Of a stretch of 25,224 nt of DNA, positions 8,916 through 21,800 are shown one piece after another. Both the position numbers and the translations under genes were made by a program. Within the stretch, counting starts at the first letter, position 1. Each line of letters starts with the position of its first letter. The notes below the pieces were generated by a model. That model saw only the letters and a list, made by a program, of their open reading frames with translations. It had not been told where the DNA came from and did no database searches. The DNA comes from Apostichopus parvimensis (Eukaryota; Echinodermata; Holothuroidea; Aspidochirotida; Stichopodidae), in assembly GCA_000934455.1 (NCBI GenBank), contig KN884454.1, positions 7,313 through 32,536 of the forward strand. The letters run 5' to 3'.

Positions 8916-9749
8916 AACACACTAACAAATATTAGACACATGAAAGACACACTTAATTCAAATATATTTGGTTGTATTGTGAAATACATAAAACAGAACG
9001 AGTGCTTTTACAAGAATATGTTGGGGGCAATATCCCTGGATATGTGTTCCTCTCCGATAAAAAAGAATTTCCTTTAGTGAACATCGCTTTCCCTACCTAT
9101 CTTTGATTTTTGCTCAATAAAATATTGCCCCATCTGTTGAATTATCTTTCGTTTGTATGGAGCTATCTTTCCACATGACTTGTATGAAGCTATCTTGTAT
9201 GGAGTCCTATTTCCACTACTGAGAGGCATGAAACAGGTTCTCTACAGGAAAAAATACATTCTAATGCATTCCTATTAAAAGGTGACCTGTTTGAATAAAC
9301 AGCTATAAACATTTATATACTTATAGAGAAAGAGGCAAATATTTTTATAGTTAAGACACCGGTGGTATCCTTTCATTAATAGTACCATTTTCAAATTAAA
9401 AGTTTTGTCGAACAAAGAAATTGTGAACTATGAAAACCTAACTTTGCATCATAGATCCGGACTATTTCAGTCGCTACAACATCATCTGAAGAATGTTAAG
9501 CTGTGACCATGATAAATATATCAAATATAGAAAAAAAACATTTGCACAATTCTAGATTAGTCTGACAGAACTGAGCAATTGCCAGACTTCAAAGGTAAAA
9601 CTATCATCATAGCCTGTGCTCAATCCACAGATCTGTGTGGGTCTACCCCTGCAAGAACTGATAAGTTATTGTGCTACTTCTGACAGGACCCAAACTAAAC
9701 CACCAGGAGATGGAAAACACTTCGCTGCTACTGTGGCTAACAGAGATCC

Positions 9750-9830
9750 TCAGCTGACCTCACCCGTTGGTCCTGCAAGTTGATTAGTCTTGGCTTTCCT
9801 TTCGAGTTTCTTTTTATATTTTTCTAGTTC
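9750..9830 (-). CDS. DYNC2LI1: DYNC2LI1 exon 13, terminal
   Basis: Acceptor ttatttcag|GAACTAG, stop TGA at 9750-9752. It encodes [20 protein letters not shown] and then PTGEVS. The human ending after RIQKDL is [20 protein letters not shown], so this is the conserved C-terminus. Phase 0 entry fits the donor of exon 12. Confidence 0.88.
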   Translation of the reverse strand, partial: ELEKYKKKLERKAKTNQLAGPTGEVS

Positions 9831-12800
9831 CTGAAATAATGATTAATAAACAAATATTGGAGAGTGAGAAGGAAAGAAAGGAAAATACTTATGCTTTACA
9901 GCTCTACTAATGTCCAAGTAGAAACTGCCTTAATTCCAAACAATTAATTTATTTTCAACATCTTTTCACAAATGGTTATTAAGTTCAAAATTCATCTGAT
10001 TTCATGTATCCTGTACACAAATTACCTCTAAACTTGAATCTTTGTCGATCACAAAGAAATCGTCATTTAAAGCAACTGGTTGAGTTTGCAGAGTAATTTT
10101 TACTGGTCAATAAATATCACCCTGAGAATTTATGTTGATAGTTTCATTGAATAAATCATTTGTTAATTTTCATCACAGAAATATCATTGCATAATCTAGA
10201 ATTTTCATTCATTCAACTACTGATGTAAGTAACTAGTTGCTAATCATACTTAAAAGGTCAACAGTATTGTCCCCAAACATTGTTATCTGTATCTCCATCC
10301 CCCAATTCAAAGCAATCAGATAAATGGAGATTGACGATTCCAAAAGTACATTCCTGACCGTGCTAGTCTTGCTCAATTTTTGCACAGATATTAAAAAGAA
10401 TGAAGTTACACAAATCAATGTCTTAGTGAAGACCAGTGTTCTGGGATTGGCAGGTCAAAGCAAGGCTTGAGAAATGGTGATATTCCATGTCTTTTTATGG
10501 AATTTGTAGGTAATCTAGATGATTTATGAAAGGAAGGCTTTGCATATGTATTATTCTTCTTTTTCTTTTTTTTAGAACAAATAGTGTTTACTTCAGCTTT
10601 CAATAAACTTTTAAAAATTTCTTTTCCTTTAGGTTCTCTTCTTTTCCATTGGGTTGAACACTGCACTTTTTTTATATCATAAAAAACAAAAATATCATAA
10701 TAATCAACGTAGTAGCATCAATGTCAATATGTTTATTAATTATGTCATAAAAAAATGACAAGCTCAAGGTTTTGCACAATAAAGTACTCATTTCTTTCAC
10801 AATATCATTACACGCAATCTCATGTTAAAATCAGCCACAATAACTGAATTTGACGGTACAAGTCCACACACGGTCCAGTTTTACATAGCAAACACATCAC
10901 AGGGCAATCTACATCACTCCATTCAAGTGTCTCCAGTTCTGGACTGCATCGACAGCCTGCCTCCATTTTAATATTACCTTATCCTTCTGAGCTCTGACAT
11001 TGTCCACAGCTGATTCTCGATATTGTGGGTCCTTAGACGGATCAGCTGCCATCTCCTTTTCTACAGCCTGTTTGAAAAAAAAACAGAAAAGCATTTAAAT
11101 AACAACTAATTTGTATGAAGCAAAGCAAAAAATACACTCTTCATTCATATTAATAAGATCAGAATCTGTTTTTACCTCCTGGGGAAACACTGCAGTAAAG
11201 GCTTGCTTCCAGAGTTCCAATGGAGTTCTGGCATTACCCCTCCCAATATCGTCTCCCTTCACTGGGGGTAAACCTGAAAATAATAAGAAAGTAAATTTGG
11301 CAGATTGTCATATATAATACAGATCGGAATTGGCGCTGAGTACGCGGCCACAAGTTCAATCATCACAATCTTTTGCAGTGACATGGATTTCACGTTAAAG
11401 TGTAACAAAGGTATGACTTGTGTCAGAGTAGTATTGAAAGGTATACATCTAAATCCAGACAATGATTTGGCAGATAGTTACATGGTTTGGTCCAATGGAT
11501 ATTAATAATGGTAGCAATTGGAGCAATGTACTTAGTGAGGACACCATTACCGTGAGATCTGTGTTTCATCCTGGAACATGTCACTGTTGTTGAAATGATC
11601 ACCAACCGTACAAGACATTTCAAACGTTAGTATTGTGTACTACACATATCCAGGAAGTTCGGAACTAACGTTTCCTTTTCCTATCTCTTGTCCCATTTTT
11701 CGGTGGTTGAAATCTGCAAAGCCTAATCTTAACAACAATGAAAGTGTTTAATAATTATTAAGCTTACCTATAACATCCATGCCATCACTACCAGCAGTTA
11801 TAGAGATTGGCTTATTGTGGTCTTGCACGCCTTGTTTAATGCTGTTAATAAAGAAAAACAAAATCTGCACTAAACAAAAACATGATTAACAAAAAATAAC
11901 TTGTGAGAGAGATATAAACAAAATGTAAGAGAGAGCTGATCATATTTATATGCTTAAAGGAGCTTTCTTTCAGTCAAACTCTTTCATTTTCGTATCTGTT
12001 TTTCTTCTCTTTTGTTTTTAGAAAAATAGCTGAATAGACTGTCTAATTGAGACTTTGAACATATGTGATCCACACTAACTTAACTAAATTTAACTTAAAT
12101 AATTCTTTTTGACCACAGAAAATTAAAAGCTCCATTGGGATGATTCAAGTTAGTGATTCCACATTCAATAAGTTCAATGTCACATTTGTTACTCATGTAT
12201 AATTCAAAACTATCCCCTCAATGCAATGGTGTTAGTACAGATCCTACATATGGACAACTATATCAAACACATAGACCCATGCAAAGAAGATACAGGGTTA
12301 CAGTCTAAACTGACTGCTTCATTCGACAGACCAACAGACATCTTACTGATAAAACACATCTTGCCTAACAGATGATTTGTGTTTATACTAACTGAGCCTA
12401 TAGATTAAGTATGTCATCTTACCTTACGGACAAAAGTCCATACTTAAGTACACACTACCTTAGCCTAGGTAGTAAAAGATGCCTTACCTAACAGATGTTC
12501 CAAACGCTAGGTGACCGAGCTGCTGCTTCCCTTTGCTCATCAGATTTTCCATCTTACTGCTACAAAACTGAAATAAAGTAATGAACCACGGTGCTTTGAC
12601 ACATCATATTACATCAAATACAGGTTAAAACAAGTACAAAAATAACATATTATTACATATATTTCCCATGAAACATGATACATAAAAAAAAAATTAAAAG
12701 CTTTACGCAAATTAATAATACTGAATAGCAACATTTCAGCTATAGATTTCACATATCGAATAGCCTTACCTAGTTTTATGTTTTTTCTTTTCTCCTAACA

Positions 12801-15800
12801 GCTTTTGTCATCAGTCTACTTAAGACTACCTAGAACAGGATTTTGTAAGAGTAGCAGTTTTGTTTATACATTCTCTATCTTCAACATCTTAAATTTTTTA
12901 TGGACACAACAGCAAGAGAGAATAAACTTTGAATAAATTAACCATGGTATGAATAAGAGAAGGTTAAGATATGATTCAACTCTCTGCCAACTCCCTCCCT
13001 CCCCCCCCCCCTCCCCTCGCTCCTCACCATCTGTAATCCATCAAGAGAAGGTAAATAAGTACACTGAATTTCTCCTCCCCCTTCCTCCCTCCCTCCCCTC
13101 TCTAACCCCATTCCTCTTCCCCTGTATCACATTTAAACTTGAGAGAAGCAAACTGGTCAGATTATCTTACTTGCAAGGATGCTCCATAATTGTGAGCAAG
13201 AAATCTCAATGTCCGTGCAATAAGTTTGCGTTTCTCAGACTCTAAATTCTGCAGGCAGAGGGAGGAAAATAGAAATAAACTTGCAACCAGAGAACGAAAA
13301 TCGTTTAGTGGTTCCGATGCCTAAACATATTCATAGTGTGGTAAGTCATACATGTTAATATTCTTGTGCACAATATCTATTGATTATTGTGGCAACATAA
13401 AAAGAAAGGTATCAGGAATCAATTATCATGTTGACAAAATCTGTTCAGTGATATAGTAAAACCAAAAAGGCCAGTTGGCTTTGTGATTCCTTGCCATAAA
13501 ATGTGCTTAAGATTCAAATAACTTTCTGACTAATGAATAGCAGGTGAGTCAAATTTCGTCCAAAATTTAAGTGAGAGCCAGAAAAGAGCAGATTTCCAGC
13601 TCTTAAAAATTGATCCCAATAAATTTTGCACCTTAATGGTCCCAAAAATATTTGGCTCAAACAAGCTGACTGAAAAATACATTTGCCCCCAAAGATTGAA
13701 CCCCAAAAAAAGTGTGGGCCTAAATGACCCTAAAAATATTGGGCCTCACAAATTCAGGCCTGCAAAAATGTGCCCCAAATGCGTTTGAGGTGGAAATAAA
13801 ATTTTGGCCCACCCAGTCCAATAATGTGCCCGAAATATTTTGGGGCCCAGATGGTCCCAAACAACCAACAACTGTATTCCAAGTTTGGATACAATCCAAT
13901 ATGAAGTTGTGAATTTATTGCAATTTTAAAACTTTTGCCCTTCCCCCAAAACTTGGGCCCAACACAAAATATTTGGCACAAACAAACTGGCTCAAAAATA
14001 TATTTGCCCCCCCCCCAAAAATTGAACCCCAACAAATGTGGATCCAAATGGTTCCAAACCAAAATATTGTGTTTGTAATACCTGGAAGAGATCGTACTTC
14101 ATTCCTAAGATAACCATCGGTAAGGGAAATGGATCCAGTATATCTCGATCCTGCGGGAAGATAAGAGTAAACCCCCTAAAAAGGCCTCCGGGAAATTGGT
14201 TTTGCCTAGGATAAAACACAGTACACTGAAATTTTGACTGTGTCACAGGAGAGAATAATTCTTTAAAGTATCAAGACCTTCAAGAATACAATTTTCGTGT
14301 TCACCTGTGATTAAAGCCACTAGTCTTAAAGCATGTGAAGACTCGCGCACAGAAGAAACGTCTCATGCCGGTAATCTGACCTAGTTTCGAATGAGGTGTA
14401 ACAGAAGTGTTAGACACCTCCATCGATCCCAGAAAATACACACACAGCTTGCTACCGTCGGTAATTAGACACTAGTGTACAGTCAATACATACAGCTACA
14501 GTCAATACCCACAACACAGTGTGCATAGCAGCTATGGACATCTCAGGTCTAGATAAATGATAACAACGTATCACGTTTCATTACTGTCTGCATTTTGTAG
14601 TGACAAGAAGAAAACTTCACTTGCAAGCGACGGAAAGTTAACTTTTTCAGAGCGAGGCACGCGGTTTGGGGCGAGTCTTAAATGCCTTTAACCACCTGGG
14701 AATTCCACAGGTCCTTTTCTTTGTTGAGAGGTGTAATTCCATATACTTGGGAGATGAGCAAACCTCTACTCACCGGGTGTTGTTCTCCTATCCGTTTCCA
14801 CGCCCTCGATTTTATTTCTTCGTATATTTTTGGATTTTGAGCTGAGGCTTTGCGGATGACTGCTTCCACTCTATCCTGGGCTGCCTTAAGTAAGGTTTCT
14901 GCTGTATACCATAACTTGTTTGGTTCTGATAGATCAAGGACTAATATAATTGAGCAGTTTCTGGAAGAAGACAAACAAATTAAAGATAAAGATAAATACT
15001 GTACATACCTTGTAGAAGAAATATCATTACATCTTTTAGCATCCATCTTTGTTTATAGTGTCATGCTTATTCCAGGCTAATGTAAATCATTGATTTATCA
15101 GTAAATAGATTCAGATCATCATGTTATTCCAGGCTAATGTAAATTATTGATCTATCAGTAAATAGATTCAGATGATTTCCTTCCATCAATTGTTACCCAA
15201 ATAAGAATCACTTATTTTACATTCCCTGTTCAGAACATCTTCACTCTCTAGATAAATAAGAGTTTATACAATCATCTGCTCCGAGATTTGAGGCCAAAAC
15301 GTTACATTTCTCTCTGCCAAAGTTCACAAAAGTGGAAATTTAAGAAAAACAAAAACAAAACCATGAAGTCAACATTAATTTCCTTCGCATCGAATATGTT
15401 AAACATAGATTGATAGTACCCAATCAGAACACTCGCACAGTAAAAGATTCAATTGTTCACCAGTTATCTTTTCTATCAAAATTTTGCATTAATCATCATA
15501 CAGCCCATCAAATTAAAGGGGGAATGAATACTTACAATAAAGTGGATTTGGAGATGGGAACCTCAATCAGCTGTGATAACGATGTACCGCCTCCAAGTTC
15601 CCAAATATGAACGATGTCTTTATTCTACAGAGAAAGAGAAACAAAGACCCATCTTAATGTTGACACCACAAGACCACTCTGAGGTAAAGTCCGTAATTAC
15701 CTTACAAAGGTGATTTATCATACCATATCAGCTACCGGATGGAGAGGGTCCAATAATACAACAAAAATTATTCACCTATTGTCAAATTTAATGACCATTT

Positions 15801-18800
15801 TATAGAACAGTGGTTGTACTTTCTTTAATAGAATTAATAATTCTATGAAGAAAGTTCTTAGAGGTCGTCCCAAACTTTTAGAGGAATAAAAGCATTGCCA
15901 GAAGATTTTAAAAGTACTCTGTTTGTGGCTGTGATACTCCAAATTATTTCTGATCATTGAGGAGTGTTAAATTAGACAATTAAATATATATCTCACTGTG
16001 AAGATACCTTTAGAGTGGCAGTAAACAATGCAGTGTTGAAATTTGAATATTATCTGACTTTTGAGCATTTTTTGGGGGCAAAATACAAGAATTATTTACC
16101 AGAATCAAAAGAACTTCAGCAACAATTTCAGGTTATGATCAAAAAGGTTCTGATTTTTGTTACAATTATAAATGCTTACAGACTATATGGTCACATTAAT
16201 TATGTCATGATTCCCGTATCTAATCTTTATCATTCTGTTATGATACTTATGCTCACATGCTACCAATACTTAGGTCCATAAGGAAATAAAGGTACATCTT
16301 ACTCCTGCACTATGTCACACACCTGTGCACATATATCTAAACTCATAGATTTGTTTATGATATTGATGCTCACAGACATGGGAGTCTGCAGCCCTCCCCT
16401 CACCCAGCCCAGCCCTTCCCAACTCCCCAGTAAATGAAACGAGAGTCAAAGACTGGTCTCTCCAAAAACATGGTTAACTAGTTCAATTGTGATGGTTAAC
16501 TGGTTGACAGATTAATTCTGCTTATTGCAAACCGGACAACCCTTTAATCTTTGGAGGGTTACAGGATATAGAAAACCCAAAGTTACTTGTCCCTACCCAC
16601 CCACCCCCTCCCTCAGCAATCCCCTGTGGATGTTTTCTGCAGACTTCATTATTAACTCATACAGATTTAATAACCTTATTGATATATGTTCATATTTTTA
16701 ATGCTCACACACTACCTACTGTTTATAGATGCATCATGGGAATAAAGGTATTGTCTTCCTCATATCACATTACACTCATCTTATAGATTATGTAACAATG
16801 CCCTTAATGTTTAGTTAATGTTACTTAAAAGCTCACACACTACATATGCATCGGTGAGTAAATTCGTACATACGTATCTCAAACTTCTCTCAAATTCTTT
16901 CAATACAAAATACATATCAACCAAATATGAAAACAAAAATTTCTAATAAAGCCGGATTGCCATGGGGACATAATTCTCCAAGGATATCACCTGCTTAATG
17001 ACTTTTTATTGAACCATTTATGTGCAAAGATTTATGACCAGTTCTTTTATTACATCAATAAAAGTTGCCTTAGTACCTATAAATATGCTTCTTTCCTTCC
17101 CCCTAAATATGGAAGTGACTTTTAATTTATGGAGTCTCAGAAAAGTAGGTCATAAAATTCCTTAGTCATACAAACCAAATAATTACACCTGTGTGTCATT
17201 CTATAGTCCTGTCATTTCATTACATTTGTTACATGTTCCAAAATTTGTATGTTTCTTCACTTGATGATAACAACTGTCACAGCTGTCATTGAGGCGATAA
17301 GAGTGAACTTCAAACTGCCATTTTGGCTTTTGGTTTGCTAGACTCTCTTTTGGCTGCAAATCACAAGGACAAAAAGTCACATTGCACGAAACAAGCATGA
17401 TTTTATCAGCAACGACACAAAATGCCAGATGAAAGCAAGATATAGAAGATATTGTCAGAACAGCTCTCAGAAGGGCAAAAAGACAGCGCAAAATGGTTAG
17501 GTTGCTATCCTACTGCACTCTGAGATGCAGTAATATAATTTCGTTACAATGTTGCTATGTGTTATCAGCACAAGAGAAGAGCATCTCATGCAAGATCAGA
17601 AAACCTAACCGCAGGATTCAACATTTGATACAACAATAGGCACCCTTTTAGCCACAAACCATGATGGCAGTCTCAGAATAGGATCTGGTTCTGTATTCCA
17701 GTGACATAAAATTTGGCAAACATATATAAGAAACTTCAGCGAGCTTTGGTGAGGCACTGGAGCATAGAACTATATCATTCCTTGTTCTTTTTTTTCTTTT
17801 TTAAATAGTCAACAATTCACTGAAACAAAACTGTTGTTTGTAGGTGTAAACAGAGTGACGAAAAACTGCTACGCCATTGGAAATTAAATTTTGCAGTTGC
17901 AAAAGTCTGTTAGAGTTCCAACATGGTAACTATAGTGAGATCTGTGCTATCGAGTTTATGGTGGTGTCTCATCTGCAGAGCCAATTTTACCACACGAGTA
18001 TAGTAAAGACAAATGCTGCCTGTGAAGAAGTGGTTTATGCTGAGGGTCTTGCTGCTAGAGGCAGCTCGACCAGAGAGATAAAAATATTAAAATAACATGA
18101 ACACAGTAGAACAAAATTACAATTTACATGTAAATGGAGATGCTTGAATCAACTGTACAACAGGAAACTCCCACCATAAAATATTTATTTATAATGAGTT
18201 CTTAATATCTGTATTGTAGATACTGTAGTAAAGTTAGCTACGGTGCACTAGCTGATTTTATCTAAGCGGTATTGCATGTAATAGAAAAAGATAAAATGAT
18301 ACAGGCACTGAACTTGTACATTACCAATGATTGCTTTAAAAACAAAATAAATCACCTTTATTCGAGGGGCAACCTACCAAGACGAAACGTTTGCTCACTT
18401 TCCAACAATATTTATAGACGCACATTTTTCCATACAACATTGAAGCAAAGATAGTGAACAAATTTGTACAAAAGTACAATAAAAGTAGGAAAAATTTATA
18501 AAAGCAGAAGTATGGTAAGAATGACAAGAAACCAATAATTTGTGATTTTGTGGTCTTGAATGAAAGAAAACCGAGTCACATGACGATTACCCATGATGCT
18601 TCTTTGGTCATCTTCAGGTGAATGTTTGCGTGTTCATAACAAAGAAATGTAAAGCAAAATATTTCATAGGTAGAACAAAAGTGTCAATAAACTCTGGAAA
18701 TTAACATGAGACATTTTACCAGCTTCCTGGAAGTTGCTACAATGTTCATCCAAATGAGGCTTCTCGACTGAAAAAATCTTAAAGAAGGTCCACTCTATTC

Positions 18801-21800
18801 AACAAGAAGTTACCTGAGGTCAATAAATAAGCAATTAAAGTACAGTTGGAAAAGTTAAAAAAGGCAGTTACTAACAATCCCCACCCAGGTGCATCAGACA
18901 AACTTTAATCAAAATTATCAAATGTTTAAACCATATTATCAAGAATCTTTAAAAGCGACACAAAAAGGCAAAAGATTAAATATAGAAGAGAAAACTTAAA
19001 AATGAAAGTCACTCTTTCATATTTCCAACTTGTTCTGTTGCTGATTGAGACATAAAATACCAAAATCTTTTTGATTCAAAAGGCACTGCATAAAAATCTG
19101 TAAAAGCTGCTGATGAGCAATAAATCTAATTGCAATTATTATTCTTCTAATTACTATTCAATTGAATGACCTTAAACCAGGGACCATCGTAATCAGAATA
19201 TAGTAATTGGGTATTTAATTTGCATGAAGTGTTCAGACAAGTGCATATCAAAGAAGGGGTGTGGCCCAGGCGATATTAGAGCCAGATCCCTCGTAGGGGG
19301 GTCTGATGGCCCTTTCCTAGAAAAAATATTAAATGTTTAACATGATATGGTATTCTGAGGCATAGTTTGGCTATAGTTAGGTCTACAGGTAAGGTTGTGC
19401 AAAAAACTAAATTTAATCTTTGTCTGGGATTGAAAGGAGGGTTGCACACCCCCCGTTATCCACCACCCCCAGCCCCTCCCACTGGATCTGCAAATCTAAT
19501 GGCTATTTACATGTCTTGCTGAAGTTTAAAAAGAACAAATCCAACTATTAAAAAATTGGTAAATTCTTTTTACACCAGTGTACCATTCTGCAGCGAGAAC
19601 ACAGGGTCATTAAACATTGCCAAACAATATGACTTTTCCAGTCTTAATTTACAAGGAAAGATTGAGATGAGTATGGCTGGAAATACTGAACTGGTCATGG
19701 TGACTTCCTACAGGAGAACTGTCATTAACAATTCACTTGAAGGTGCCAAAGCCTCAAAAATAAAACAGCTCAATGAATGCTTGGTCGTCCAATGATATGA
19801 ACAACCTTTAAAGCAGTAGTTCAAGAGTAAATTTATTTTTTGACAGATGAAAGTGGAACATATTATTACAGTAGGCATCCCAGCAAACTTTGCACTCAAT
19901 TTCTATTTACTATATTTGGAATAGTGATAGCAGAAACTGTCACGGATTTAAGCAAAAGTAAAAAAGCAGATGTGATGTCATAGTTGCACACTGACAGCAG
20001 AATGCGTTTTTTTGGGGGGCTTTCTTCCTTTTTTTTTGCTTTATTTCTCACTCTTTAGTCTTTTAGTTTCCAATGGGTAGGATTTAAAGCTAAGGGTATG
20101 TGAAAGTATTAAAGTAACCAAAAACCAATTTAATGTGGTGTATTCATAATGAAATGTAAACTAACTGTTGAAGGCTAATCTTGACAGGAAAAAAAACAAG
20201 AAAAGGCTTTGTCGTCAAAGTGCATCTTCGAGATCAAGGTCTGTTTGCTTCAAGTTCACATTGGGTACAAATGATTTCACTTTAGATATCTTGAAAGTGG
20301 TATGTAAGAATTGCATGAAAATTTCACCATCCTTTGAATATGTACCTCTTTCACCATTCGAATTATAATTTACCCTTGGATTATCCTTTACTTCCCAGAC
20401 CTGGATCATCCTTTGTAACTAATCTTTCATAATAGTTTTGCCACATATATGATCTATTTAAGCTCCCAAGAACAAGTGACGTGAGACCACAGGGATGGAT
20501 ATTCAAACTCACCATGTTATGTCCTTTAGCTTTTCGGCCAAAAGTATACTCCAGAGCAATAGTTGCCTTAGGTCTTTCCTCTTTTTCCAAGAACCTTAAA
20601 ATGAGAGATGTTTTGCCCTAATGGAAATGCAAAGGGAAAGAAACAGAGATTGAACTTCTCAGGGCAAAGGATTGATCTAATAAAGACTTACGAATAAGTT
20701 AACAAATGTCACAAATTCACCCTCGCCCCTCAGTTGGTCCCAAACATGCTCAACCAATCAAGATGAGTGGCATTCTTTTATTAAATACTTGTCTATAACG
20801 TCATATCAACTACCTCCACTTTCTTCTATTTCTTCACCCAGAATTTGTAATACTGAATGTGTTGTATTGGAGGAGAACATTTCAATTTTTTTCTTCAAAA
20901 TAGTTGAATTATTTGATCAACGTGAACTACTTACAGCATCTTTACTTCCCATTATGAGGACATTGCTCTCAGCACCTTCCAGTGATGACTCTTTGTCTGT
21001 GGAGTTTAAAACAAAAGCGGCAATGGGGTAGTCGAATGATAAACTGAAAAAACAAACCAAGTTTCTAATGTACACATGTATGTAAAATTGAAGACAAGGA
21101 ACAGAGGCATATCCAAGCAATATCCTTCACTGAAGAGGTTTAATTAGGACAGTAACATGAAGTCTTTCAATGAGACTAATGAAAAGAAATAAGACCTGTA
21201 AAGAAGTAAGATAATTGGGTTCAATAGCAGATAATGGCATCAGTTTTTAGTGTTGTGCAGCTATAGCTACTATAGCTATATATGCATGATGGTCACACTG
21301 TAAATACTAATCTCAGCAAATCGAGAAGCAAGGGAGAGAGGGAAGGTTGAAGAGTTAGCTATAAAATGTTACCTGCATCGTCTTTTGCTTTCTCACGCTG
21401 AATAGATTCATTGACGGCAACATCCCATATCGATTTCTCTCTGTGTAGAAACATGAACAAACAAGTTTCGTTTGCACTTATAATATGTGGTATTAAATGA
21501 ACTACGAATACAAGCATAAATCATTCAGATCCTATGTATTTAACAACACTTTCACTTCTCCTCGATTACTTCATTAGACTGAATTTCTGCCAATAAGCCG
21601 CTATGATGATGAGAAAACAATCATTTCAAATTGAATACTTTGTGTCAAGACACCTGAACTCACATCTAGCTCAGAACACGTCAGTGTTTAAATTAACTTC
21701 TACTTAATTTTGATTTGATATCTATAAAACTTTCCAAAAACTTCAGATATTAGGTCTAGACTTGCTTTAAGTTTGAAGTTAATCAACAGTGACCTTAATT

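Larger units (their letters stand above)
6352..9749. other. 3' UTRs and intergenic DNA between convergent stop codons
   Basis: 3.4 kb, very AT-rich. It holds a possible small transposon relic (6445-6593), candidate + strand poly(A) signals at 7203, 7760 and 7771, a - strand candidate at 8910, and an AT-rich imperfect repeat near 6920-7020. Short open frames at 8393-8662 and 8701-8925 show no recognisable domain and probably arise by chance. Confidence 0.7.
15625..20512 (-). other. DYNC2LI1 intron 4, 4.9 kb, no nested gene found
   Basis: AT-rich, with degenerate repeats around CTCACACACTACC (16190-16880), a C-rich patch near 16390-16430 and a possible transposon remnant at 19250-19490. A cysteine-rich 96-codon open frame at 17201-17491 (-) lacks an ATG. 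Exons 4 and 5 are contiguous in the human alignment, so no exon is missing here. Confidence 0.65.

Noticed and set aside
13724..14062. Overlapping open frames on both strands
   Set aside because: They run through the degenerate CCCCAAA repeat in intron 7. Only 14082-14150 is a real exon.
17201..17491. 96-codon cysteine-rich open frame on the - strand with a hydrophobic start, resembling a small secreted protein
   Set aside because: It begins with TTG, not ATG, lies inside DYNC2LI1 intron 4 without evident splice or promoter signals, and matches no family I know.
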